From: a virus | Direction: 5' to 3' (one strand) | DNA length: 64,000 bases | IMG/VR virus record: IMGVR_UViG_3300042402_002055 | Location: 1 to 64,000 of that record | Shown here: in pieces, positions 52,413 through 61,180 of the stretch | Position numbering within the stretch: position 1 is the first letter of the stretch | How the letters are laid out: each line of letters begins with the position of its first letter | Made by a program: the position numbers and the translations under genes | The notes under the pieces: model-generated | What the model was told of the DNA's origin: nothing | The model's input: the letters and a program-made list of their open reading frames with translations, nothing else | Database searches by the model: none

Positions 52413-52574
52413 GTATTAAAAAATTAAAAAAAGTGTGAATAAATATTTTCAAAAAAACCTAAAATTAACTAAAGAAAATGGAGTATAATGGCACTAGAGT
52501 CCATATATATCTTTACATTTCCCACTTTTTTAGGGAAAATATTTACTAACGAAAATTAAAAATTTACAAACAAA
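52413..52574 (+). other. 162-nt intergenic region before the RNR gene
   Basis: It contains an 11-bp inverted repeat (TAAATATTTTC at 52440-52450, GAAAATATTTA at 52535-52545), an imperfect palindrome at 52488-52504 (ATGG...CCAT), and a 23-codon micro-ORF at 52478-52549. No TTTG/TATATT promoter, late box or cobalamin-riboswitch core was recognised. It is the longest gap in the replication region. Confidence 0.5.
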
Positions 52575-54431
52575 ATGGACATTTCAAACAAAATCTTATC
52601 TGAAATTACGGTTTATATGAAGTACGCAAAGTACAGACCAGAATTACAAAGGAGAGAAACATGGTATGAATTGGTTACAAGAAATATGGAAATGCATATT
52701 AAAAAGTATCCACAATTAGAACAAGAGATTAGAGACAATTATCAATTTGTATATGATAAAAAGGTATTACCATCAATGCGTTCAATGCAGTTCGCAGGTA
52801 AACCAATTGAAATGTCACCAAATAGAATTTACAATTGTGCATTTGCACCGATTGATGATTGGAGAGTATTTTCAGAAATTATGTTCTTACTTTTAGGTGG
52901 AACAGGTGTAGGTTATTCAGTTCAAAAACATCATGTAGATGCATTACCTGAAATTAGAAAACCAAATGCAGACAAAACTCGTAGATTCCTTATTGGAGAT
53001 TCTATCGAAGGATGGGCCGATTCAATTTCAGTATTAGTAAAATCATATTTCTTTGGTGGAAGTAAACCTCAATTTGATTTTAGAGATATTAGACAAAAGG
53101 GTGCAAGATTGATTACATCTGGTGGTAAAGCTCCAGGACCTCAACCACTTAAAGAATGTCTAATCAAATTAGAAGGTATTTTAGATGCTAAAAAGAATGG
53201 TGATAAATTATCTCCAATCGAAGTACATGATATGGTTTGTCATATTGCAGACGCAGTATTGGCAGGTGGTATTAGAAGAGCGGCATTAATTTCATTGTTC
53301 TCTGCAAATGACGAACAAATGATTAGTTGTAAGAGTGGTGCATGGTGGGAAACAAATCCACAAAGAGGTAGAGCAAATAACTCAGCAGTATTGATGAGAC
53401 ATAAGATTGATAAACCATACTTTATGGACTTATGGAAAAGAATTGAAGCAAGTGGAGCAGGTGAACCTGGTATCTACTTATCAAACGACAAAGATTGGGG
53501 AACTAATCCATGTTGTGAAATTGCATTGAGACCTTTTCAATTCTGTAATTTATGTGAAGTTAATGTAAGTGATGTGGTTGACCAGGATGATTTAAATGCA
53601 AGAGTTAAAGCAGCATCATTCATCGGAACATTACAAGCTGGTTATACTGATTTCCATTACCTTCGTCCAATCTGGCAAAGAACAACTGAAAAGGACGCAC
53701 TTATTGGTGTATCTATGACAGGTATCGGAAGTGGTGCAGTTTTGAAAATGAATATGAAAGAAGCAGCAAAAGTTGTTAAAGTTGAAAATGCAAGAGTAGC
53801 CGAAGTATTGGGTATCAATGCATCTGCAAGAACTACAACGGTTAAACCTGCAGGAACAACATCATTGACTTTAGGAACAAGTAGTGGCATCCACGCTTGG
53901 CATAACGATTACTATATTCGTAGAGTAAGAGTAGGTAAGAACGAAGCAATTTATTCTCACTTATTAGTAAACCATCCAGAATTAGTAGAAGATGAATATT
54001 TTAGACCACATGATACCGCAGTAATCGGTATTCCACAAAAGGCACCATCGGATGCAATCTTTAGAACTGAATCTCCAATTCAATTATTAGAGAGAGTTAA
54101 GAAAGTACATGGTGAGTGGATTAAACCAGGACATAGAACAGGAAACAACACGCATAATGTATCTGCAACGGTTTCAATTAGAGAGCATGAGTGGGATGCA
54201 GTTGGTGAGTGGATGTGGGAAAATAAAGAATATTACAACGGACTTTCAGTATTACCTTACGATGGTGGAACTTACATTCAAGCACCATTTGAAGATTGTA
54301 CAAAAGAAAAGTACGAAGAATTAATGAAAACACTTAATGAAGTAGACCTAAGTAAAGTTATTGAAATCGAAGATAATACAGATTTATCAGGTGAAGTAGC
54401 TTGTGCAGGAGGTGCGTGTGAAGTTAAATAA
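52575..54431 (+). CDS. nrdJ: Class II (adenosylcobalamin-dependent) ribonucleotide reductase
   Basis: 618 residues. The order VLPSMRSMQFAGKPIEMSP, YNCAF, LLLGGTGVGYSVQKHHV, GSKPQFDFRDIRQKGARL, IADAVLAGGIRRAAL, and the catalytic NPCCE (C313, E315), then SMTGIG and KPAGTTSL, is that of the class II enzyme of the RtpR/NrdJ type. C610 and C615 in ACAGGAC form the C-terminal redox pair. It makes deoxynucleotides independent of oxygen and needs B12 from the host. A Cys-rich small gene and thioredoxin follow at overlapping spacing, so the electron supply is encoded next to it. Confidence 0.92.
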   Translation: MDISNKILSEITVYMKYAKYRPELQRRETWYELVTRNMEMHIKKYPQLEQEIRDNYQFVYDKKVLPSMRSMQFAGKPIEMSPNRIYNCAFAPIDDWRVFSEIMFLLLGGTGVGYSVQKHHVDALPEIRKPNADKTRRFLIGDSIEGWADSISVLVKSYFFGGSKPQFDFRDIRQKGARLITSGGKAPGPQPLKECLIKLEGILDAKKNGDKLSPIEVHDMVCHIADAVLAGGIRRAALISLFSANDEQMISCKSGAWWETNPQRGRANNSAVLMRHKIDKPYFMDLWKRIEASGAGEPGIYLSNDKDWGTNPCCEIALRPFQFCNLCEVNVSDVVDQDDLNARVKAASFIGTLQAGYTDFHYLRPIWQRTTEKDALIGVSMTGIGSGAVLKMNMKEAAKVVKVENARVAEVLGINASARTTTVKPAGTTSLTLGTSSGIHAWHNDYYIRRVRVGKNEAIYSHLLVNHPELVEDEYFRPHDTAVIGIPQKAPSDAIFRTESPIQLLERVKKVHGEWIKPGHRTGNNTHNVSATVSIREHEWDAVGEWMWENKEYYNGLSVLPYDGGTYIQAPFEDCTKEKYEELMKTLNEVDLSKVIEIEDNTDLSGEVACAGGACEVK

Positions 54432-54600
54432 AGATGATAAGGAATTATATTATTTGGAAAATGGTAAAGTGGTGTTCACTCCTGAGTATCACCTTCAACG
54501 AGGTGATTGCTGTGGGAGTGGGTGCCGCCATTGTCCATATATTCCAGTTGGTATAAAAGGAAATAAAAATACAAAACAAAAACAAAATGGTAACAGTTAA
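54418..54600 (+). CDS. Small Cys-rich protein, DUF5522-like
   Basis: 60 residues from the GTG at 54418, preceded by AGGAGG ending at 54411; earlier GTG codons at 54403 and 54412 are less likely. The block YYLENGKVVFTPEYHL, then RGDCCGSGCRHCPY, is the DUF5522 pattern, common in Bacteroidetes. It has four Cys that could hold a metal. The start overlaps the end of nrdJ by 14 bases, and its stop overlaps the thioredoxin start by 14 bases. Sandwiched between an RNR and its reductant, a redox or metallocofactor role is likely, by inference. Confidence 0.7.
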   Translation: MKLNKDDKELYYLENGKVVFTPEYHLQRGDCCGSGCRHCPYIPVGIKGNKNTKQKQNGNS

Positions 54601-54850
54601 AAAATTCTCAGCAGTATGGTGTGGCCCTTGTAGGGTGTTAGCACCGGTAATGAACGAAATCAAAGGAAATTTCTCAAATGTAAAGTTTGAAGAATATGAT
54701 ATTGACGAATATAGTGAAGTAACCGAACAATATGGAGTCCGTTCAGTTCCAACAGTAATTATCGAAAGAGATGGTGTTGAACTACAAAGGTTTACAGGAC
54801 TTTCATCTAAAATGGCATATACAAACGCAATCAATGAGGCAGTAAAGTAA
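54587..54850 (+). CDS. trx: Thioredoxin
   Basis: 87 residues. The active site CGPC is at residues 12-15 after KKFSAVW; YGVRSVPTVII holds the cis-Pro, followed by DGVELQRFTGL. It is shorter than bacterial thioredoxin (about 105), lacking the first strand and helix, as often in phages. It should reduce the C-terminal Cys pair of the class II RNR upstream. Confidence 0.92.
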   Translation: MVTVKKFSAVWCGPCRVLAPVMNEIKGNFSNVKFEEYDIDEYSEVTEQYGVRSVPTVIIERDGVELQRFTGLSSKMAYTNAINEAVK

Positions 54851-54851
54851 A

Positions 54852-54883
54852 TTTGGTATTGTGAGAAAAATTAGTTATATTAG
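54852..54883 (+). promoter_or_regulatory. Host-type promoter TTTG-N20-TATATTAG
   Basis: TTTG at 54852-54855 and -7 box at 54876-54883. The ATG at 54888 follows after 4 nt (leaderless). It shows that the upstream GTG at 54861 is not the start. Confidence 0.6.
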
Positions 54884-54887
54884 ACAT

Positions 54888-55091
54888 ATGAAATTAGTAG
54901 GTGAATTACATCCAATGCATAAACTGACTGAAGAACAGGTATTGCAAATTAGGGAACTATATAAAATAGGTCATAGAAATATTAATGTAATAGCTAGGAA
55001 CTATGGAGTATCATCAGCTAATATAAAAAAAATAGTTACAAACGAAACATGGAAACACATGGTTAAGTGGCCATATGAAAGTACAAGATAA
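54888..55091 (+). CDS. Small helix-turn-helix protein
   Basis: 67 residues from the ATG at 54888, chosen because the promoter box would otherwise lie inside the gene. HKLTEEQVLQIRELYKIG, then NVIARNYGVSSANIKKIV, is a tri-helical HTH as in resolvase/NUMOD-type DNA-binding units. The end overlaps the first Mom-like gene by 17 bases, so the three genes form one coupled operon. Mom of phage Mu is tightly regulated; this HTH protein is a candidate regulator of the two downstream enzymes, by inference. Confidence 0.6.
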   Translation: MKLVGELHPMHKLTEEQVLQIRELYKIGHRNINVIARNYGVSSANIKKIVTNETWKHMVKWPYESTR

Positions 55092-55842
55092 ACAATATTG
55101 TGATACTTCCAAGTTTAGTGTAAGGTTAATAGAAAAGTCGGTTGCAAAGAATATAATAGTAAAATATCATTATTCTAAACAATGGACAAAAGTTAGTTAC
55201 GCATTGGGATTGTTCTACGAAAACGACACCGAACATAAATTCTTTGGTGGAGTAAATCAGGAACTAATTGGAGTGATTTGTTATGGTGACCCGATTGGTA
55301 GACATTGTGGAGCATCTATAAGTGAAACATTGGATAGAACGGAAGTGATGGAATTAGTAAGACTTTTTGTATTTGACGGTTATGGTTGTAACATTGAAAG
55401 TTGGTTTGTCGGAAAGTCTTTTGAATGGTTAAAAGAAAACGCAAAACAAATAAGAGCACTGATATCATACTCCGACCCTGTGCAAGGACATAAAGGTCAA
55501 ATATATCAGGCAACAAATTGGTTATATCAAGGAACAAGTATTAGACCTAATGACACATGGTCTTTTCGTTTTGAAGAAGGTGGTAAATGGATACATGGTA
55601 GAACTATGGCACCTTATTGGGGAACAACCTCACCTTTCAAATTACAAGAACTTATTGATAAACCATTTTGGGTAAAGAGAGAACCAAAGAAACATAGGTA
55701 TATCTACATTTTGGGCAAGGATAAAAAAGATAAAAAGGAATTATCAAAAAACATAAAACATCCTTTATATCCATACCCAAAAACATTAGAGAAATATACC
55801 GAAGAAATATTAAAATTAGAACCAATTGAAAGAGTTAAATAA
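55075..55842 (+). CDS. Mom-like GNAT acyltransferase, paralogue 1 (DNA modification?)
   Basis: 255 residues. VAKNIIVKYHYSKQW carries the H32-Y33 pair; ELVRLFVFDGYGCNIESWF, ALISYSDPVQGHKGQIYQAT and NWLYQG match the Mom family of phage Mu, whose members modify adenine (methylcarbamoylation). The C-terminal 60 residues are Lys-rich (LGKDKKDKKEL), as expected for DNA binding. It starts inside the HTH gene and ends inside the paralogue. Whether the chemistry is the same as in Mu is not visible. Confidence 0.75.
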   Translation: MKVQDKQYCDTSKFSVRLIEKSVAKNIIVKYHYSKQWTKVSYALGLFYENDTEHKFFGGVNQELIGVICYGDPIGRHCGASISETLDRTEVMELVRLFVFDGYGCNIESWFVGKSFEWLKENAKQIRALISYSDPVQGHKGQIYQATNWLYQGTSIRPNDTWSFRFEEGGKWIHGRTMAPYWGTTSPFKLQELIDKPFWVKREPKKHRYIYILGKDKKDKKELSKNIKHPLYPYPKTLEKYTEEILKLEPIERVK

Positions 55843-56629
55843 GTTATATTGTGATACAAGTAGAGTATCGGTTAGAGAAATAAGCAGTTCAGTTGCAAAA
55901 GAAATTATAGTTAAGAAACACTATACACATGCATGGACTGCGTGTAGATATTCATTGGGTATCTTTTACAAAACTGATGAGTCAAATGCATTGGGTGATA
56001 ATGATAAACTAATTGGATGTTTAGTGTATGGATTCCCAGTAGGTGCAAGAGCTGCAAATTCAGTTTCAGATTCAATTACAAAAGATAACATTTTAGAATT
56101 GACACGATTGTATTGTGATGATGGATATGGTTCAAACATTGAGTCATATGCGTTAGGACAATCGTTTAAGTGGTTTAGAGAAAATGATAAAGCAATTAAA
56201 ATCTTAATCTCATACGCAGATAACGGACAAGAACATTTAGGAGGTATTTATCAGGCAACGAATTGGATTTATCAAGGAATGAATACCGATATTGCATTGA
56301 TGCCAAATTACGGAATATCACTTTCAAATGACCCTTACAAATGGATTCATAGCAGAACTGTGTTTTCAATGTGGGGTAGTGGTAATTTGGAACATCTTAG
56401 GAGAGAAATTGGTAAACAGGGATATAAAGAGTTTTGGAGAAGAGAAGAACCACCAAAACATAGATACATACAAGTATTGGGTGCAGACAAAAAAGAAAAA
56501 AGAGAATTACTTAAAACTCTAAAACACGACCCAAAGTCATATCCAAAAGATACACGTGAATTTAATAAGGATATAGAAATCCATACTACAATTGCACCTG
56601 AAACCGAACTTGCAAGTAAGTTTTGGTAA
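55826..56629 (+). CDS. Mom-like GNAT acyltransferase, paralogue 2
   Basis: 267 residues, starting at a TTG (55826), the only start codon in frame before the conserved YCDTSR block. H32-Y33 (VKKHYTHAW), ELTRLYCDDGYGSNIESYA, LISYADNGQEHLGGIYQAT and NWIYQG mirror paralogue 1. The 17-base overlap with the upstream gene equals the overlap between the HTH gene and paralogue 1. The C-terminal tail is also Lys-rich. The two could form a heterodimer, or modify different sites or with different groups. Confidence 0.73.
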   Translation: MKELNKLYCDTSRVSVREISSSVAKEIIVKKHYTHAWTACRYSLGIFYKTDESNALGDNDKLIGCLVYGFPVGARAANSVSDSITKDNILELTRLYCDDGYGSNIESYALGQSFKWFRENDKAIKILISYADNGQEHLGGIYQATNWIYQGMNTDIALMPNYGISLSNDPYKWIHSRTVFSMWGSGNLEHLRREIGKQGYKEFWRREEPPKHRYIQVLGADKKEKRELLKTLKHDPKSYPKDTREFNKDIEIHTTIAPETELASKFW

Positions 56630-56653
56630 TTTGAATAATTTTTAGTATATTAC
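56622..56653 (+). promoter_or_regulatory. Host-type promoter TTTG-N20-TATATTAC
   Basis: TTTG at 56622-56625 overlaps the last codons of the second Mom-like gene. The -7 box is at 56646-56653 and the ATG follows after 4 nt (leaderless). Confidence 0.6.
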
Positions 56654-56657
56654 ATAT

Positions 56658-57833
56658 ATGAATAAATTTTGGGATACAGGCAATGAGCCTAAAAAATCAG
56701 ACGGATTTGATTTTGAAAAAAATAAAAGAGAGTTACTTGAAAATTTAGACTATCTAATGGGTATGTCAGTACAAGAACAAACCCTCTATAAGAAGTGGGT
56801 AGAATGGAATCAGGATTTACATGGTAGTATGAAATTACTTCCTGCATTACACCAACAATACGATAAGATTTGGGAACCCACAGACATATTGGATTATGAT
56901 AAAACTGTAAAGGAAATACAAGAACTAGAACCATTTGTTGAATTGGTAGAAGATGGTGAAGCAACTCGTTGGACACATATGAGAAAGTTAATTTCCTCAA
57001 TGGAATTCAGTGCAAATCCAGGTCGTAATGTTAAAGCATTTGTGAAAGACAGAAAATCAAATAAAATATTAGGTGTTATTTCATTGGGTTCGGATATTAC
57101 AAGTTTGGGTGTTAGAGATAATTTTATAGGTTGGAAAAAAGAAGATAAATTTCAAAATGGTAAATTAAATAACACCACAATCGGAACATCCATTATAGCA
57201 ACACAACCATTGGGTTATAATTTTTTAGGTGGTAAATTGGTCGCAGCATTAACTACATCTCCTGTTTTTAGAAAACAATGGAAAGAAAAATACAATAATA
57301 TTTTAATTGCAGTTGGAACTACTGCCTTATATGGTGCAAGTTCTCAATACAATGCAATTCCACATTTTAAAACATTAGGTGAAAGTAAAGGTTTAATTAA
57401 CATTAAACCAGATGATAAGTATTATGATATTTGGCATCAATATGTTAAAAATTTAGACCCAGTGTGGTATGATAAAGCGATAAACTCCACGGGCCCAAAA
57501 CAAAATGTTTTAATGAGAGTTTTTAAAGAAATCGATGTTAAGGCTTCTCTTTATAATCATGGTTTTAAGAGAGGTGTATATTTTGCACAAATGTATGAGA
57601 ATGGTAATGATTATCTATGTTCTAAAATTGATGAGGATAAATTGATAATGAAACCAAAGTTTGTACAAGGTGACGAATATACAATCAAATGGTGGAAAGA
57701 TAAGGCAATAAAAAGATATACAACATTACATAGTGAAGGAAGATTAAAATCGGAAAAGTTATTTTATGCTGACATCATTGGAATGACATGGGAAGAATGT
57801 AAAGAAAAATATTTAAAAGAAGTGGGAAGATAA
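56658..57833 (+). CDS. DUF4338/DruA-like protein
   Basis: 391 residues. The segment ILGVISLGSDITSLGVRDN, then FIGWKKEDK, then IATQPLGYNFLGGKL, then VGTTALYGASSQYN, follows the plan of DUF4338, the family of the Druantia protein DruA. That family may share the GNAT-like fold of Mom. It stands directly after two Mom-like genes but has its own promoter. The biochemical function is unknown. It could add a further modification step, or counter host defence, or replace a lost Mom partner; these are guesses. The stop is one base before the polymerase ATG. Confidence 0.62.
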   Translation: MNKFWDTGNEPKKSDGFDFEKNKRELLENLDYLMGMSVQEQTLYKKWVEWNQDLHGSMKLLPALHQQYDKIWEPTDILDYDKTVKEIQELEPFVELVEDGEATRWTHMRKLISSMEFSANPGRNVKAFVKDRKSNKILGVISLGSDITSLGVRDNFIGWKKEDKFQNGKLNNTTIGTSIIATQPLGYNFLGGKLVAALTTSPVFRKQWKEKYNNILIAVGTTALYGASSQYNAIPHFKTLGESKGLINIKPDDKYYDIWHQYVKNLDPVWYDKAINSTGPKQNVLMRVFKEIDVKASLYNHGFKRGVYFAQMYENGNDYLCSKIDEDKLIMKPKFVQGDEYTIKWWKDKAIKRYTTLHSEGRLKSEKLFYADIIGMTWEECKEKYLKEVGR

Positions 57834-57834
57834 T

Positions 57835-60390
57835 ATGTATCAAAATATATTTTACGAAAGAGCAAAAAATCTCATGCACTTGTGGGATGACAAAAATGGA
57901 TATCAAACAATGCCATACCGAAAGTATGCGTATAAAAAAGACCCACAAGGACAGCATCTTTCAATGAATGGAGAAAGACTTACAAGAATTTCAAAATGGG
58001 AAAAAGAAGACAATGATGACTTATTTGAAAGTGATGTTCCAGAAACAACAAGAGTGTTAGTGGATATTTACGATAGTGATATTCCTTCGAATGGACATAG
58101 AGTATTGACTTTTGACATTGAGGTTGAAATGATATCAGGACTCCCAAACACAAAAGAAGCACAAAACGAACTGACAGCAATTGCAGCACATGATGGTGCA
58201 ACTAAATTGTATGATGTATTCGTATTAGACAAAGACAAAATAGTTAAAAATAATGCCAAAAACTTTAATAAAGATGGGAGAGAAGTTACTCTACACATTT
58301 TCGATAACGAGAAAAATCTCTTACTTGCTTTCCTTAATTATTACGAGGAAATTGACCCGACTATTCTTACGGGATGGAATATAGATTTCTTTGATATTCC
58401 GTATTTGTATAATCGTATAAAAAATGTATGTGGAGAAGGCCATGCAAAAAGACTTTCTAGAATAGGACAATGTTTCTATTCACCATATAGAGAGAAATGG
58501 TCTTTTGGTGGTGTATCAATTTTGGATTACATCAGTTTATACAAACAATACAACTTTGGACTAGAAAGTTCATACACATTGAACCACATCGCAACAAAAG
58601 AATTGGGTAGAGGCAAAGTTGAGTATGAAGGAAGCTTGGATGATTTATTTGTAAATGATTTAGAAAAGTTTATTGAGTATAATATTGTCGATGTGGACTT
58701 AGTGGTATCAATGGATGAGAAGTTAAAGTTTATTGATTTATGTCGAGCTATATGTCACGCCGGTTATGTTCCTTATGAAGATTATATGTTTTCGTCAAAA
58801 TGGTTAGAAGGAGCTTGTTTAGCATATCTTAAAACTAAAAATATGGTTGCAACAAACAAACCGGCCGATAGGAGAGAGAGAATGCAAGCATTGAAAGATA
58901 ATGACCAAGAAAAGTTTATTGGAGCATATGTAAAAGAACCCATCGTTGGTAAGTATGATTGGATTTATGATTTGGATTTGACATCACTATACCCATCAAT
59001 CATTATGACCCTAAATATCAGTCCTGAAACAAAGATTGGTAAGATTTCAAATTGGGATGCAGAACAATATATCAAAGGTGAGGAAATCACTTATAAGTTA
59101 AAGGGTAAGGATGGTGATGAATACGAATACAATCGTCAGGAATTAGCAGATGTTATTAAAGATAGTAATTTGGGTGTAGCAGCCAATGGAGTCCTTTATA
59201 TGCAAGATAAACCAGGTTTGATTGCGGATATCCTTAACACATGGTTTAACAAAAGGGTTGAATATCGTAAATTAGAAAAGAAATATGGTGAGGAAAAAAA
59301 TACCGAATTATATGAGTTCTATGGTAAGAGACAACACGTTCAAAAGATTCTATTGAACTCAATGTATGGTGTATTAGGATTACCTGCATTCCGTTTCTAT
59401 GATGTGGATAACGCAGAGGCAGTAACCCTAACAGGACAAGTAGTAATTAAAAAGACGGCTGAAATGGCAAATAGAAAATATTGGAAAGAATTAGAAACAA
59501 CTGACGACTATAATGTTTATATTGATACCGACTCAATTTATATGATGGCAGAACCTTTGGTAAAACATAGATACCCAGAATATAAGACATTTGATGAAAA
59601 GAGGATGGCAGTTGAAGTGGATAACATTGCAACCGAAACACAAACATTCTTAAACTCATTCTACGACTTATTGGCAGAGAGATTTTTCTTTATTCCAAAA
59701 GATAAACATAGATTTGAGATTAAAAAGGAATATATCAGTAAAGCAGGATTTTGGGTAGCAAAGAAACGATATGCACAATGGATGATTTTGAAAAACGGAA
59801 TACCTTGTGATAAGTTGGATGTTAAAGGTTTGGATGTAGTTAGAAGTTCATTTCCAAAAGCATTCCAAAAGTTTATGTCGACAATGTTGAAAGATATTCT
59901 AATGGGTAAAGACCATGAATATATAGATGATACTCTATTGACATTTAAGAAAAGTTTACCAACACTACCTGTAAATACAATAGCAAAAGGTGGAGCATTA
60001 AAAGAATTGAGTAAATATGATAATGGTAGTTGGAAACCTGGAAATGCAGTAGCAAATTTTGAGAAAGGAACACCTGCACACGTTAAAGCCGGAATAACAT
60101 ATAATAGATTATTAAAATTCTTTAATTGTCCATATAAGCATGAACCAATTAGAGATGGTGATAAAGTAAAATGGGTATATCTTAAAGACAACCCATTAGG
60201 ATTAGAAACAGTTGCATTCAAAGATTATAATGACCCAAAAGAAATTATGGATTTTGTGGAAACCTATGTGGATAGAAACAAAATATTTGAAGCAGAATTA
60301 GAAAACAAATTAGATGACTTTTATAACGCATTAAAGTGGGATAAAGTTACCGCAGATACAAAAACAGCAAAAAAGTTTTTCGCATTTTAA
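57835..60390 (+). CDS. gp43: Family B replicative DNA polymerase, T4 gp43-like
   Basis: 851 residues (T4: 898). Exonuclease motifs are FDIE at 93-96 and TGWNIDFFDIPYL. Polymerase motif A is DLTSLYPSI (D381), motif B KILLNSMYGVLGLP, and motif C DTD at 564-566 (YIDTDSIYM). The end (DDFYNALKWDKVTADTKTAKKFFAF) fits the clamp-binding tail of gp43. It is complete and without an intein, in the same operon as the clamp. Confidence 0.96.
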   Translation: MYQNIFYERAKNLMHLWDDKNGYQTMPYRKYAYKKDPQGQHLSMNGERLTRISKWEKEDNDDLFESDVPETTRVLVDIYDSDIPSNGHRVLTFDIEVEMISGLPNTKEAQNELTAIAAHDGATKLYDVFVLDKDKIVKNNAKNFNKDGREVTLHIFDNEKNLLLAFLNYYEEIDPTILTGWNIDFFDIPYLYNRIKNVCGEGHAKRLSRIGQCFYSPYREKWSFGGVSILDYISLYKQYNFGLESSYTLNHIATKELGRGKVEYEGSLDDLFVNDLEKFIEYNIVDVDLVVSMDEKLKFIDLCRAICHAGYVPYEDYMFSSKWLEGACLAYLKTKNMVATNKPADRRERMQALKDNDQEKFIGAYVKEPIVGKYDWIYDLDLTSLYPSIIMTLNISPETKIGKISNWDAEQYIKGEEITYKLKGKDGDEYEYNRQELADVIKDSNLGVAANGVLYMQDKPGLIADILNTWFNKRVEYRKLEKKYGEEKNTELYEFYGKRQHVQKILLNSMYGVLGLPAFRFYDVDNAEAVTLTGQVVIKKTAEMANRKYWKELETTDDYNVYIDTDSIYMMAEPLVKHRYPEYKTFDEKRMAVEVDNIATETQTFLNSFYDLLAERFFFIPKDKHRFEIKKEYISKAGFWVAKKRYAQWMILKNGIPCDKLDVKGLDVVRSSFPKAFQKFMSTMLKDILMGKDHEYIDDTLLTFKKSLPTLPVNTIAKGGALKELSKYDNGSWKPGNAVANFEKGTPAHVKAGITYNRLLKFFNCPYKHEPIRDGDKVKWVYLKDNPLGLETVAFKDYNDPKEIMDFVETYVDRNKIFEAELENKLDDFYNALKWDKVTADTKTAKKFFAF

Positions 60391-60392
60391 TT

Positions 60393-61139
60393 ATGAAAAG
60401 TTTAAATTTTTGGAAACCAGAAGGATTTGACATTGCCAGTTATAAGTGGCACCTAAAGGAAAGAGTAGATAAAGAAATATTAGGAAATGGTTCCGATGTA
60501 GGGAGTTGTTATTACACTTTCAATGAATTGGGATTTAGAGGAGACTCACCAAAAAAGAAAGGAACTAGAGTAATGTCCGTTGGTTGTTCACACACCGAAG
60601 GAATTGGTGTCCACAATCATCAAACTTGGTCACATTATTTGACTAGGAGCATGAAGTCCGCAGTTGATTTAAACTTAGGAATAAGTGGAAGGAGTAATGA
60701 TTATATTTCCAGAACAATAATATCATGGACAGATTATCTTAATCCTGATTTGGTTTTAGTGATGTACACATACCCACATAGAAGAGAATTTTATAGAGAA
60801 ACAGGTGAAGTTGAGCCATATCATCCAAATCCTTGGGGATACTTTGATGAGGATAAAGAAGGTAGAATGGTATGGGCAAATAAAATTGCCTCATCAAACG
60901 ATTCGGAAGATTTTATCAATTGGTATAAAAATCACCAACTAATAACTTATTTTTTGAAATCAAAAGAAATTCCTTTTATTTGGAATGGAACATTTGTTGG
61001 AACCGATTACACCGATGAAAATAGATTTGATGGTGATTACCCAAATTTACCAGACTCACATAGTCATGCATCCCCACAACAAAATGAGATATATTCCAAA
61101 AAACTTTTAAATCATATCAAACAAAATTTTGAAATTTAA
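60393..61139 (+). CDS. SGNH-like hydrolase fold protein 1
   Basis: 248 residues. The start of the SGNH plan is VMSVGCSHTEGIGV (Ser after GC), then NLGISGRSNDYISR, DLVLVMYTYPHRREF, and a late LPDSHSHASPQQNEIY with D-x-H. This resembles GDSL/SGNH esterases, but the Gly-Asp-Ser block reads GCS. It starts 2 bases after the polymerase stop. A substrate is unknown; host-envelope or modified-base esters are both conceivable. A second such protein is at 62607. Confidence 0.6.
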   Translation: MKSLNFWKPEGFDIASYKWHLKERVDKEILGNGSDVGSCYYTFNELGFRGDSPKKKGTRVMSVGCSHTEGIGVHNHQTWSHYLTRSMKSAVDLNLGISGRSNDYISRTIISWTDYLNPDLVLVMYTYPHRREFYRETGEVEPYHPNPWGYFDEDKEGRMVWANKIASSNDSEDFINWYKNHQLITYFLKSKEIPFIWNGTFVGTDYTDENRFDGDYPNLPDSHSHASPQQNEIYSKKLLNHIKQNFEI

Positions 61140-61158
61140 AAAATTATTCGTATATTAG
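61128..61158 (+). promoter_or_regulatory. Host-type promoter TTTG-N19-TATATTAG
   Basis: TTTG at 61128-61131 lies in the last codons of the SGNH gene. The -7 box is at 61151-61158 and the clamp ATG is 22 nt further. Confidence 0.55.
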
Positions 61159-61180
61159 TAAAATATAAAACATAAAACAA

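Noticed and set aside
52413-52574. Cobalamin riboswitch in front of the B12-dependent RNR gene
   Set aside because: No B12-box-like core or paired arms of the expected size were seen. The region is also rather short for one.
54861-54887. GTG start at 54861 for the HTH gene
   Set aside because: The extended N-terminus would be encoded by the promoter spacer and -7 box. The ATG at 54888 lies 4 nt after the box, as in sister promoters.
57835-60390. Intein in the DNA polymerase or in the RNR
   Set aside because: Both proteins read through their motifs at normal length. The only Hint domain is in the fibre at 27159.
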